NCBI GenBank assembly: GCA_016788205.1
Contig: JAEUTA010000022.1
Coordinates: forward strand, 1-64,000
DNA from: Flavobacteriales bacterium
GTDB taxonomy: Bacteria > Bacteroidota > Bacteroidia > Flavobacteriales_F > PHOS-HE28
DNA length: 64,000 nt
Reading direction: 5' to 3'
This document shows, in pieces, positions 8,558 to 16,847 of this stretch. The first letter of the stretch is position 1; the number at the start of each line of letters is the position of its first letter. The notes beneath the pieces were generated by a model, which saw only the letters and a program-made list of their open reading frames with translations, ran no database searches and had not been told where the DNA came from. The position numbers and the translations under genes are program-made.

Positions 8558-9459
8558 GATTCCCGGAGGTCCCCGAACGTGAGCTCACGCGGATACGCGT
8601 TGCTGGCGTACCTGAGCATTTCAACCTGCCCTGGCATCTGGGCCTGGAGCGCAGAGCTTTCGTTCGAGCCGGTATCGAGGTGAAATGGCGCACGGTGCCA
8701 GAGGGGACCGGTGCCATGTGCAAACTGCTTCGCGAAGGTGATGTTGATGTGGCCATGCTCGTTACCGAGGGTGCCGTGCGCGATATCCTCAACGGGAATC
8801 CCAGCCGGATCATTTCACCGTACGTGGACAGCGCCCTTACCTGGGGCGTGCATGTGGGGGCGGAGACGGGTGTCGACGCGGCCGAGGAACTGAAGGGCGT
8901 TCCCTACGCCATCAGTCGGCCGAACAGTGGTAGCCACTTGGCAGCTATCAGTTACGCGCGTTCCAAAGGGTGGTCCGTGAAGGAGAGCGATCTCGAGGTC
9001 GTGAACGACCTGAAGGGCGCCTTGGTCCGGTTGGAGAAGCTTGAGCCCATCGCTTTCCTGTGGGAGAAGTTCACCACGAAACCGCACGTGGACACAGGAA
9101 AGCTCAGACGCGTGGACGAATACAGTTCGGCCTGGCCGTCGTTCATGCTGGTGGCCACGGAAGCCATCCTGGAAGCACATCCCACGGAGATCGCGCGACT
9201 ACTGAAGGTCATTCGAGACCAAGCTTCTGGGTTGATGAGCAAGAAGACAGCGCCGGAGATCATCGCCCACCGCTATGGCATGTCCCTGGAAGATGCACGC
9301 GAATGGTTCGCTGGCGTGCGTTGGAACACCGGCGCAGCGTTGGATGACCGCACGTTGCGTACGGTCGTCGACACATTGGCCGCAGCCGGATTCCCCAACA
9401 TGCCCGGTTCGGCGGAAGATCTTGCCGCCAAGCTGCTTTGGCAGCCCGCAAAGGCCTGA
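8554..9459 (+). CDS. Substrate-binding-like protein of the Ca3427/SsuA type, no signal peptide
   Basis: The start is the GTG at 8554 that overlaps the uxs stop (GTGA), giving 301 aa beginning [20 protein letters not shown]. The segment [19 protein letters not shown] and the two-lobe layout ([20 protein letters not shown], then [15 protein letters not shown]) match the periplasmic-binding-protein type 2 fold of the SsuA/THI5 superfamily, closest to the Ca3427-like group. There is no signal peptide or lipobox and no ABC permease or ATPase nearby, so it is probably cytoplasmic and not a transporter part. Its role between sugar-nucleotide genes is unknown; it may simply be an insertion in the operon. 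Confidence 0.75.
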   Translation: MRFPEVPERELTRIRVAGVPEHFNLPWHLGLERRAFVRAGIEVKWRTVPEGTGAMCKLLREGDVDVAMLVTEGAVRDILNGNPSRIISPYVDSALTWGVHVGAETGVDAAEELKGVPYAISRPNSGSHLAAISYARSKGWSVKESDLEVVNDLKGALVRLEKLEPIAFLWEKFTTKPHVDTGKLRRVDEYSSAWPSFMLVATEAILEAHPTEIARLLKVIRDQASGLMSKKTAPEIIAHRYGMSLEDAREWFAGVRWNTGAALDDRTLRTVVDTLAAAGFPNMPGSAEDLAAKLLWQPAKA

Positions 9460-9491
9460 TCGGCAGCCTTTCCCATCCCGCCCCCCTTCGG

Positions 9492-9499
9492 TACCTTCG
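9492..9499 (+). promoter_or_regulatory. Promoter -7-like element TACCTTCG before wbpD
   Basis: TACCTTCG lies in the 93-nt gap between the substrate-binding-like gene and wbpD, the largest gap in the operon. It matches the recurring TAnnTT(T/C)G motif of this window and may start a second transcript for wbpD-wbpB-wbpA-rfbB. Confidence 0.4.
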
Positions 9500-9552
9500 C
9501 CGCCCACCGGCTGCGCATGTATCTCCACATGCACACATGCTCGGAGGTCCGC

Positions 9553-10125
9553 ATGGCCTACACCGCCCATCCCACTGCCGTCATCGACGAAGGCTGCGTC
9601 ATCGGCGAGGGTACGCGCATCTGGCACTTCAGCCATATCATGCCGGGTTGCATCATCGGAGAGAATTGCAACATCGGCCAGAACGTGGTGGTCAGCCCGG
9701 ACGTGGTACTGGGCCGCAATGTGAAGGTGCAGAACAACGTCAGCATCTACACGGGGGTCATCTGTGAGGACGATGTTTTCCTTGGTCCCAGCATGGTCTT
9801 CACCAATGTTATCAATCCGCGCAGCGCGGTCAACCGTCGTGGCGAATACCTTCGGACGGTGGTGAGGAAAGGAGCATCCATCGGGGCGAACGCCACTATC
9901 GTTTGCGGACACGACATCGGCCGTTACGCGTTCATCGGGGCTGGCGCGGTGGTCACCAAGGCGGTTCCGGACCATGCGCTGGTGATGGGTAACCCGGCCC
10001 GCCAGACCGGATGGATGAGCGAATTCGGCCACAAGCTGAAATTCGATGCGGACGGCATGGCGGCCTGCCCGGAAAGTGGTGAGCGTTACGAACTGAGCAG
10101 CGGCATCGTCCGGAAACTACCATGA
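9553..10125 (+). CDS. wbpD: UDP-3-amino-hexuronate N-acetyltransferase, WbpD-like
   Basis: The product is 190 aa from ATG 9553, preceded by GGAGG; a further ATG at 9517 is not supported by homology. It is a left-handed beta-helix acyltransferase with hexapeptide repeats from about residue 10 to 145. The segments VQNNVSIYTGVICEDDVFLGPSMVF, split by the conserved FTNVINPRS, and VRKGASIGANATIVCG and ARQTGWMSEFG match WbpD/WlbB enzymes that acetylate the 3-amino group of UDP-GlcNAc3NA. The stop overlaps the wbpB start (ATGA). With WbpE and WbpB it completes the 2,3-diacetamido route. Confidence 0.9.
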   Translation: MAYTAHPTAVIDEGCVIGEGTRIWHFSHIMPGCIIGENCNIGQNVVVSPDVVLGRNVKVQNNVSIYTGVICEDDVFLGPSMVFTNVINPRSAVNRRGEYLRTVVRKGASIGANATIVCGHDIGRYAFIGAGAVVTKAVPDHALVMGNPARQTGWMSEFGHKLKFDADGMAACPESGERYELSSGIVRKLP

Positions 10126-11147
10126 ACGGTCCCATCAAATTCGCCGTGGTCGGTTTCGGGCACATCGGCAAGCGCCATGCGGAGATGATCCAGCGGCATG
10201 CCGAGACCGAACTTGCCGCGATCTGTGACGTACGGTCGCAGGAAGAAGCAGGGGCCACGGCGTACGACGTGCCATACTTCCAGGACATGGGCACCATGCT
10301 GGCCCAAGTGCCGGAAATACATGTGGTGAACGTTTGCACCCCCAATGGCCTGCACGCCGAGCAATGCGTGTTGGCACTGGAACACCGCAAGCACGTGGTG
10401 TGCGAGAAACCGCTCGCATTGAGCAAGGCCAGCTGTGAGGCCATCATCTACAAGGCCTTGCAGATGCACCGCACCGTGTTCGGTGTGATGCAGAACCGCT
10501 ATAGCCCGCCGAGCCAGTGGATCAAGAGCGTAGTGGATCAGCAGCTCTTGGGAGACATCTTCCTGGTGCAGGTGAACTGCTACTGGAACCGTGATGAGCG
10601 GTACTACAAGCCAGGCAACTGGAAGGGTACCGACGCGCTGGATGGAGGAACGCTATTCACCCAGTTCAGCCACTTCATCGATATCCTCTACTGGCTCTTC
10701 GGCGACATCACCGACATCCAAGGGAAGTTCGCCGACTTCAACCACAATGACCTCACCGAGTTCGAGGATAGCGGCCTGGTGAATTTCCGGTTCCTGGATG
10801 GAGGGATGGGGGCGATCAACTACAGTACAGCTGTTTGGGATAGGAACCTGGAAAGCAGCATGACCATCATCGGGTCGAAGGGCAGTGTGAAGATCGGTGG
10901 GCAGTACATGGATAAGGTGGAATACTGCCACATCAAGGACTACACCATGCCGGAACTGGGTCCCACCAACCCGGCGAACGACTATGGCGCTTACAAGGGT
11001 AGCGCGAACAACCACGGATTCATCATGGACAATGTGGTGGACACCCTGAAGGGACGCACCATACTGACCACCAACGCGCTGGAAGGCTTGAAGGTGGTGG
11101 AGATCATCGAACGCATCTACGAGAAGAGGAATGAGCAACTTGTATGA
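10122..11147 (+). CDS. wbpB: UDP-GlcNAcA 3-dehydrogenase, Gfo/Idh/MocA family, WbpB/WlbA-like
   Basis: The 341-aa product has an N-terminal NAD-binding fold (FAVVGFGHIGKRHAEMI), the EKPLALSKASCE motif near residues 92-103 with the catalytic-region lysine, and a C-terminal beta-sheet domain. In the WbpB/WlbA branch it oxidises C3 of UDP-GlcNAcA, giving the 3-keto sugar aminated by WbpE. Substrate is inferred from the neighbours WbpD (4-nt overlap upstream) and the WbpA-like dehydrogenase, whose start lies 17 nt inside this gene. These overlaps show tight translational coupling. Confidence 0.87.
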   Translation: MNGPIKFAVVGFGHIGKRHAEMIQRHAETELAAICDVRSQEEAGATAYDVPYFQDMGTMLAQVPEIHVVNVCTPNGLHAEQCVLALEHRKHVVCEKPLALSKASCEAIIYKALQMHRTVFGVMQNRYSPPSQWIKSVVDQQLLGDIFLVQVNCYWNRDERYYKPGNWKGTDALDGGTLFTQFSHFIDILYWLFGDITDIQGKFADFNHNDLTEFEDSGLVNFRFLDGGMGAINYSTAVWDRNLESSMTIIGSKGSVKIGGQYMDKVEYCHIKDYTMPELGPTNPANDYGAYKGSANNHGFIMDNVVDTLKGRTILTTNALEGLKVVEIIERIYEKRNEQLV

Positions 11148-12429
11148 CCGCCTGCTGAAGAAAGAGGCGAAGCTGGCCGTTATCGGCCTGGGTTACGTGG
11201 GTCTTCCCATCGCGCTGGCCTTCGCGCGCAAGATCAAGGTCGTGGGTTTCGACATCAACCAGAAGCGCGTGGACATGATGCGCCGCGGCGAAGACCCCAG
11301 TAATGAACTGGAGCCTTCGGCGTTCGAAGGGTGCGACATTCATTTCAGTGCCGATCTGGAGGACCTGCGCGACGTGGAATTCTTCATCGTGGCGGTACCC
11401 ACACCGATAGACAGCCAGAACATCCCTGATCTGACACCGCTGCTCGGCGCTACGCGTACCGTGGGCCAGGTCTTGAAGAAGAACGACTACGTGGTCTACG
11501 AGAGCACGGTTTATCCGGGCTGTACCGAGGAGGATTGTGTGCCACTGCTCGAACGCCTGAGCAACCTGAAGTTCGTGGAGGATTTCAAGGTGGGTTATTC
11601 CCCCGAGCGGATCAACCCCGGTGATAAGGAGCACACACTGGAGAGCATCGTTAAGGTTAGCAGCGGCTGCGATCCGGAGAGCGCGGAGATCATCGCCAAG
11701 GTCTACGAACTGGTGGTGAAGGCCGGCGTACATCGCGCGGCGAGCATCAAGGTGGCCGAGGCCGCCAAGATCATCGAGAACACACAGCGTGACGTGAACA
11801 TCGCCTTGACCAACGAACTCTCGATCATCTTCAATCGCATGGGCATCAACACGTACGATGTGTTGGAGGCCGCAGGCACCAAATGGAACTTCCTCAAGTT
11901 CCAACCAGGCCTGGTGGGCGGTCACTGCATCGGCGTGGATCCCTACTACCTCGTATACAAGGCCAAGGAACTGGGCTACCACGCGCAGATCATCGATGCG
12001 GGCCGGTTCGTGAACGACAGCATGGGCGGTTACACGGCGAAACAAACGGTGAAGAAGATCATCGCTGCGGGCACCAACCCCGCGGATGCCCGTGTACTGG
12101 TGATGGGTGCTACCTTCAAGGAGAACGTCACCGACATCCGTAACAGCAAGGTGGCCGATGTGGTGAAGGAACTACAGAGCTTCAGCTGCACCGTTGACGT
12201 GACCGATCCGCATGCCGATGCCGCCGAGGTGGAGCACGAGTACGGTTACAAGTTGGCGCCGGAGATGAAGGGGCCGTACGATGCCATCATCGTGGCCGTC
12301 AACCACAGCGAATACACCAGCAAGGACGAAGCCTGGTTCAAGGGCATGCTGAAACCGAAAGGTGTGTTGGTGGACTTGAAAGGTGTGTTCCGTAAGAAGA
12401 TCAAGAACATCACGTACTGGAGCTTGTGA
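11131..12429 (+). CDS. wbpA: UDP-N-acetylhexosamine 6-dehydrogenase, WbpA/TviB type
   Basis: The product is 432 aa, preceded by a good GAAGAGGA site within the end of wbpB. It oxidises UDP-GlcNAc (or UDP-GalNAc) to the uronic acid. Visible are the dinucleotide fold (AVIGLGYVGLPIALAFA), VPTPIDSQNIPDL, YESTVYPGCTEE, YSPERINPGD and the catalytic cysteine near 266 in LVGGHCIGVDPYYL, a motif typical of the acetamido-sugar branch rather than the UDP-glucose branch (compare GGSCFPKD in ugd). Exact hexosamine specificity cannot be read from sequence alone. The stop overlaps the GTG start of rfbB. Confidence 0.88.
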   Translation: MSNLYDRLLKKEAKLAVIGLGYVGLPIALAFARKIKVVGFDINQKRVDMMRRGEDPSNELEPSAFEGCDIHFSADLEDLRDVEFFIVAVPTPIDSQNIPDLTPLLGATRTVGQVLKKNDYVVYESTVYPGCTEEDCVPLLERLSNLKFVEDFKVGYSPERINPGDKEHTLESIVKVSSGCDPESAEIIAKVYELVVKAGVHRAASIKVAEAAKIIENTQRDVNIALTNELSIIFNRMGINTYDVLEAAGTKWNFLKFQPGLVGGHCIGVDPYYLVYKAKELGYHAQIIDAGRFVNDSMGGYTAKQTVKKIIAAGTNPADARVLVMGATFKENVTDIRNSKVADVVKELQSFSCTVDVTDPHADAAEVEHEYGYKLAPEMKGPYDAIIVAVNHSEYTSKDEAWFKGMLKPKGVLVDLKGVFRKKIKNITYWSL

Positions 12430-13484
12430 GCAGCCAGCGGAACATCCTCATCACCGGCGGCGCCGGCTTCATCGGCAGCCATGTCGTACGTCGCTTCGTG
12501 ACCAGGTATCCGGAATACCGCATCGTCAACCTGGATGCGCTCACCTACGCGGGCAATTTGGAGAACCTGCGCGACATCGAGAAGGCGCCGAACTACGTGT
12601 TCGTGAAGGCGGATATCTGCGATGCGGAAGCCCTCGCGAAAGTGTTCAAGGAACACGCCATCGATGGGGTGATCCACCTGGCCGCCGAGAGTCATGTGGA
12701 CCGCAGCATCACCGATCCGCTTTCCTTCGTACGCACGAACGTGTTCGGTACGGTCACTTTGTTGAATGCAGCGAAGGACTCGTGGAAAGGCAACTTTGAA
12801 GGAAAGAGGTTCTATCATGTCAGCACCGACGAGGTATACGGATCGTTGCACGACGATAGCCTCTTCGTGGAGACCACACCCTACGATCCGCAGAGTCCTT
12901 ACAGTGCCAGCAAGGCGGCGAGTGACCATTTCGTGCGCGCCTACGGCAACACCTACAAGCTGCCCTTCGTGCTGAGCAATTGCAGCAACAACTACGGCAG
13001 TCATCATTTCCCGGAGAAGTTGATCCCGCTCATGATCAACAACATCCGCAACAACAAGCCGCTGCCGGTCTATGGCAAAGGTGAGAACGTGCGCGATTGG
13101 TTGTGGGTGGAGGATCATGCTTCTGCCATCGACACCATTTTCCACACTGGCGCGAACGGCGAGACCTACAACATCGGTGGACACAACGAGTGGAAGAACA
13201 TCGACCTGGTGCATCTGCTCTGCACCATCATGGACCGCAAGCTCGGTCGTGGTGCCGGTGAGAGCGCGAAGCTGATCACCTACGTCACCGACCGTGCGGG
13301 CCATGACCTGCGCTACGCCATCGACGCGAGCAAGATCGAGCGCGAGCTGGGGTGGAAGCCGAGCATCACCTTCGAGGTGGGATTGGAGCGCACCGTGGAT
13401 TGGTACCTAGCGAACGCTGAATGGCTGGACCATGTGACCAGCGGGGCTTATCGCACCTATTACGAAGCGCAATACGCACATTGA
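12426..13484 (+). CDS. rfbB: dTDP-glucose 4,6-dehydratase
   Basis: The GTG start at 12426 overlaps the previous stop (GTGA), giving 352 aa, the normal length. It is an extended SDR enzyme making dTDP-4-keto-6-deoxyglucose: GGAGFIGSHVVRRF, HLAAESHVDRS, STDEVYGSLHDD, YSASKAASDH and the family-specific NNYGSHHFPEKLIPLMI are all present. RmlA, RmlC and RmlD are not in the window, so it could feed L-rhamnose through genes elsewhere or a 4-amino-6-deoxy sugar. Confidence 0.93.
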   Translation: MSSQRNILITGGAGFIGSHVVRRFVTRYPEYRIVNLDALTYAGNLENLRDIEKAPNYVFVKADICDAEALAKVFKEHAIDGVIHLAAESHVDRSITDPLSFVRTNVFGTVTLLNAAKDSWKGNFEGKRFYHVSTDEVYGSLHDDSLFVETTPYDPQSPYSASKAASDHFVRAYGNTYKLPFVLSNCSNNYGSHHFPEKLIPLMINNIRNNKPLPVYGKGENVRDWLWVEDHASAIDTIFHTGANGETYNIGGHNEWKNIDLVHLLCTIMDRKLGRGAGESAKLITYVTDRAGHDLRYAIDASKIERELGWKPSITFEVGLERTVDWYLANAEWLDHVTSGAYRTYYEAQYAH

Positions 13485-13486
13485 TC

Positions 13487-14236
13487 ATGGGGTTGTTCAG
13501 CAAGCTCTTCGGATCAAAGGATGCCGCGCTCGCAGATGCCGATCTGAGCGTGCTTGGCTGCGACGTGCATTCGCACTTCATTCCCGGTATCGATGATGGT
13601 GCACAGACCATGGACCAGAGCATGGAGCTGCTCACCGCCATGGCCGAGCTCGGTTACGGGAAGGTCGTCACCACGCCGCATAACATGGCGGACGGATACA
13701 AGAACACACCGGAGATCATCCTCGGCGGTTTGGAGCGTGTGCGGGATGAGGCGAAGCGCCGTGGACTGGCCATCGAGATCGATGCGGCGGCGGAGTACTA
13801 CCTGGACCATGAGCTGGAGCAGAAGGTCACTGACCGGAAGGTGCTCACCTTCGGCGACAACCTTCTTTTGTTCGAGTTGCCTTTCATCAGCGAGCCGGCC
13901 GTACTGCTCACCGTGATCTTCCAAATGCAGACCGCCGGTTACCGGCCCGTGCTTGCACATCCGGAGCGCTACGCATTCTGGTACAACGACTTCAGCAAGT
14001 ACGAACGCTTGAAGGAACGTGGCGTGTTGTTCCAGCTGAACCTGATCGCGCTCTCGGGAGCCTATGGTCCACAGGCCAGGCATATCGCCGAACGGTTGAT
14101 CGACGCAGGACACTACGAGTTGATCGGTAGCGATTGCCACAGCATGAACCACGTGCAGGCGATCAAGAACACGCTCTCACGGCCGTACCTGCACAAGTTG
14201 ATCGCCAGCGGCAAGCTGTTGAACAGCACGCTGTGA
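13487..14236 (+). CDS. PHP-type tyrosine-protein phosphatase, CpsB/YwqE family
   Basis: The product is 249 aa from ATG 13487, 2 nt after rfbB; the longer frame overlaps rfbB and lacks homology. The metal-binding motifs of the PHP superfamily are present: DVHSHFIPGIDDGAQ near residues 26-40, TTPHNM, LAHPERY and GSDCHS near the end. CpsB-type phosphatases dephosphorylate the tyrosine kinase that controls capsule or exopolysaccharide chain length. No partner Wzc/BY-kinase is in the window, but the position at the end of the sugar operon fits that role. Confidence 0.85.
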   Translation: MGLFSKLFGSKDAALADADLSVLGCDVHSHFIPGIDDGAQTMDQSMELLTAMAELGYGKVVTTPHNMADGYKNTPEIILGGLERVRDEAKRRGLAIEIDAAAEYYLDHELEQKVTDRKVLTFGDNLLLFELPFISEPAVLLTVIFQMQTAGYRPVLAHPERYAFWYNDFSKYERLKERGVLFQLNLIALSGAYGPQARHIAERLIDAGHYELIGSDCHSMNHVQAIKNTLSRPYLHKLIASGKLLNSTL

Positions 14237-15463
14237 TCACATCCGCTGTTCCTTCGGCAGGAATACGCACAACAGCCCGAGCAACGGCAGGAAGGAGCAT
14301 ACCGCGAACACGGAGTCGATGCTCGTGGCATCTGCGAGTGAACCGAGAACGGCGGAACCAATGCCCGCCATGCCGAAGGCGAACCCGAAGAACAAGCCAG
14401 AGACCAAGCCGACTCGGCCAGGGATCAGCAATTGGGCGTAGACCAGTATGGCTGAGAACGCCGAGGCAAGTACGAAACCGGCGCTCATGGAAAGCACGGT
14501 CGTCCAGAAGGCGTTAGCGTACGGCAACATCAGCGTGAATGGCGCAGCGCCGAGGATGGAGATCCAGATGATGCTGCGATATCCGAGGCGGTCACCGAGC
14601 AAGCCGCCAGCGAGTGTGCCAACTGCTGCAGCGAACAGGAAGAGGAACAACTGGATCTGCGCCGCCTGAACGGTCAAGCCGAACTTTCCGATCAGGTAGA
14701 ACGTGAAATAGCTCGTCATGCTGGCGAGGTAGAACTGCTTGGAGAAGATCAGAAGGAGGAGGATCGTCACCACGCCGATCACCTTCTTCCGAGGCACGGG
14801 TGTGCGCTCCACCTTGGGCATCCGCGACTGCCGGTGCGTACGCAAGGCCATCATGCGCAGGTACCACCTGCCCACGCGCCACAGCACCACCATGGCGATG
14901 AGCGGCACCAGCGAGAACCAGGAGATCTTGCTCTGCCCCAGCGGAACGATGACCGCCGCCGCCAGCAACGGGCCCAGCGCCGAGCCCGCATTGCCACCGA
15001 GTTGGAACACCGATTGCGCCAGCGCACGTTTCCCACCCGAGGCCACGTACGCCATGCGTGATGCCTCCGGATGGAAGATCGACGAGCCGATGCCGACCAG
15101 CGCCACCGCCATCAACAACGAGTTGAACGACCCTGCCCAGGCGAGCAACAACAGCCCGGCGAGCGTGAAGACCATGCCACCCACCAACGCGAACGGCTGC
15201 GGCTTGCGATCCGTCCAATGGCCAACGAGGGGCTGCAGGATGGAAGCCGTGATCTGGAACGCGAGCGTGATCAAACCCACCTCGGAGAACGAGAGTTGAT
15301 ACGATTCCTTCACCAACGGATAGATCGCCGGGATCAACGACTGGATGGTGTCATTGAGAAGGTGCGAGAACGCGATCGCGAAGAGTACGGGAAAGGCCGT
15401 GCGGTCAGCGACGTGCTTGACGGTGTTCTGCGGGACAAGGACCGGCGACGGGTGCGCTGCCAT
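14237..15463 (-). CDS. MFS efflux transporter, fosmidomycin-resistance (Fsr) type
   Basis: The product is 408 aa from ATG 15463, chosen because a perfect promoter element lies 9 nt upstream of it and inside the longer frame. Twelve hydrophobic segments are visible. Family marks are FSHLLNDTIQSLIPAIYP in helix 1, QPLVGHWTDRKPQP between helices 2 and 3, GIGSSIFHPEASRMAY and QSVFQLGGNAGSALGPL. These match Fsr-like proteins, though the natural substrate is not known from sequence. The gene ends directly against the stop of the convergent phosphatase gene with no space for a terminator. Confidence 0.85.
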   Translation of the reverse strand: MAAHPSPVLVPQNTVKHVADRTAFPVLFAIAFSHLLNDTIQSLIPAIYPLVKESYQLSFSEVGLITLAFQITASILQPLVGHWTDRKPQPFALVGGMVFTLAGLLLLAWAGSFNSLLMAVALVGIGSSIFHPEASRMAYVASGGKRALAQSVFQLGGNAGSALGPLLAAAVIVPLGQSKISWFSLVPLIAMVVLWRVGRWYLRMMALRTHRQSRMPKVERTPVPRKKVIGVVTILLLLIFSKQFYLASMTSYFTFYLIGKFGLTVQAAQIQLFLFLFAAAVGTLAGGLLGDRLGYRSIIWISILGAAPFTLMLPYANAFWTTVLSMSAGFVLASAFSAILVYAQLLIPGRVGLVSGLFFGFAFGMAGIGSAVLGSLADATSIDSVFAVCSFLPLLGLLCVFLPKEQRM

Positions 15464-15472
15464 GAGGCGGGG

Positions 15473-15480
15473 CAAATGTA
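15473..15480 (-). promoter_or_regulatory. Promoter -7 element TACATTTG (MFS gene)
   Basis: On the minus strand TACATTTG perfectly matches TAnnTTTG, 9 nt before ATG 15463. The transcript would have a leader of only a few bases. Confidence 0.6.
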
Positions 15481-15531
15481 GCTCGGCCACACAGGCAAGT
15501 TCCTTTGACAAGGCACCGAGCTCTCGTTTGC

Positions 15532-15864
15532 TTAGAGCTGCGGCGTGGCGGGGAATCTCATTTCCATTTCGACGCGATACTTCCGGAACAGAATGAAAAA
15601 GAGCGCGGTCGCTTTCTTCTGATCTCCTCCAGTGAATTCGAGAAGACTATGATCGTATGCATAGTAGCCGAGTTCTTCGAAATTCAACTCTCGTCTGATC
15701 CACTCATGCATGTTTTCCCACACATCGGGAATGCGCTCGTGAGGTTCCAGCGCCATGTTGATGCCAGTCAACAGGTGTTTGAGTAGTGTGAGATTCCGTT
15801 CGCCAACGTACATCTCCGGGTGCAACTCGATGAGCTCGACCCAATCACAGAAGTACCGTCTCAT
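15532..15864 (-). CDS. Small protein of unknown function downstream of fabD
   Basis: The product is 110 aa. Its ATG at 15864 overlaps the fabD stop (ATGA), which is the reason for choosing this start within a longer open frame. It begins MRRYFCDWVELIELHPEMYV and contains LTLLKHLLTGINMALEP and FEELGYYAYDHSLLEF, mostly helical, acidic and with many aromatics. It has no signal peptide or membrane segment. I do not recognise the family; small proteins of this composition can be immunity or antitoxin-like, but nothing here shows that. Confidence 0.7.
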   Translation of the reverse strand: MRRYFCDWVELIELHPEMYVGERNLTLLKHLLTGINMALEPHERIPDVWENMHEWIRRELNFEELGYYAYDHSLLEFTGGDQKKATALFFILFRKYRVEMEMRFPATPQL

Positions 15865-16736
15865 GCCGCCGCCGTCTCCACCTCCTTGCTCACCTTCTTG
15901 AACAAGCCTTGGAGCACGTTTCCGGGTCCCACCTCGATCACCTTGGTGGCGCCATCGGCGAGCATGTTCTGCATGGTCTGTGTCCAACGCACGGGTGCGG
16001 TGAGCTGCGCGATCAGGTTCGCTTTGATGCGGGCCGGATCGGTGTGCGGGCGGGCATCCACGTTCTGGTACACGGCGCAACGCGGGTTCACGATGGGCGT
16101 GAACTCGATGGCCGTGGCCAGTTCGGCGCGGGCGGGTTCCATCAACGGACTGTGGAAGGCACCACCAACCTGTAGCAAGAGCGCGCGTTTCGCACCAGCG
16201 GCTTTCAACGCTTCACACGCGGCGGTCACACCTTCTATACTGCCGCTGATCACGAGCTGCCCAGGGCAGTTGTAGTTCGCGGGCACCACCACGCCGGCGA
16301 TGGTCTTGCACACCTCTTCCACCTTAGCATCCTCCAGACCGAGGATCGCGGCCATGGTGCCGGGTTGTAGTTCGCAGGCCTTCTGCATGGCGTTCGCGCG
16401 TGCGGCCACCAGCTTCAATCCATCGCTGAACTCCATGGCACCAGCGGCCACCAGCGCGCTGAACTCACCAAGCGAGTGACCGGCCACCATCGCAGGTTTG
16501 AAGGCATCACCCATCACCTTCGCCTTCACCACGCTGTGCAGGAAGATCGCGGGCTGCGTCACCTTGGTCTGCTTCAGATCCTCCTCGGTGCCTTTGAACA
16601 TGATGTCCGTGAGGTTGAAGCCGAGGATGTCGTTGGCATGCTCGAACCAGATGCGCGCGTTGTTGTCGGCATCGTAAAGCTCTTTGCCCATGCCTGGGAT
16701 CTGGCTGCCTTGTCCGGGGAATACGTAGGCGGTCAT
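15861..16736 (-). CDS. fabD: Malonyl-CoA:ACP transacylase
   Basis: The product is 291 aa from ATG 16736 (MTAYVFPGQGSQIPGMG); the frame extends upstream without homology. It loads malonyl groups onto acyl carrier protein for fatty-acid synthesis. The nucleophile serine is at about residue 88 in VAGHSLGEFSA, the catalytic histidine at about 195 in GGAFHSPLM, and the N-terminal FPGQGSQ oxyanion motif and C-terminal VIEVGPGNVLQGL are present. Its 3' end overlaps the small downstream gene by 4 nt. Confidence 0.95.
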   Translation of the reverse strand: MTAYVFPGQGSQIPGMGKELYDADNNARIWFEHANDILGFNLTDIMFKGTEEDLKQTKVTQPAIFLHSVVKAKVMGDAFKPAMVAGHSLGEFSALVAAGAMEFSDGLKLVAARANAMQKACELQPGTMAAILGLEDAKVEEVCKTIAGVVVPANYNCPGQLVISGSIEGVTAACEALKAAGAKRALLLQVGGAFHSPLMEPARAELATAIEFTPIVNPRCAVYQNVDARPHTDPARIKANLIAQLTAPVRWTQTMQNMLADGATKVIEVGPGNVLQGLFKKVSKEVETAAA

Positions 16737-16784
16737 GTAGGTGCTGTCTGGGGTGTGAAAATAGGGGAGGAACGCCACTGGTCG

Positions 16785-16829
16785 AAAAAGGCGCGAGGGT
16801 GCTGGGACCAGCCCATGCACCCTCGCGCC
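16785..16829 (-). terminator. Intrinsic terminator after the Bax-inhibitor family gene
   Basis: On the minus strand a 13-bp perfect stem (GGCGCGAGGGTGC with GCACCCTCGCGCC) and a 14-nt loop are followed by TTTTT. It lies 18 nt past the stop at 16848 and upstream of fabD, so it separates the two transcripts. Confidence 0.85.
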
Positions 16830-16847
16830 GTTCGCAGGGTTGTCCGA

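Noticed and set aside
4924..14236. Complete capsule or O-antigen assembly locus
   Set aside because: Only nucleotide-sugar enzymes, one binding-protein homologue and a phosphatase are present; no Wzx, Wzy, Wzc or glycosyltransferase was found here.
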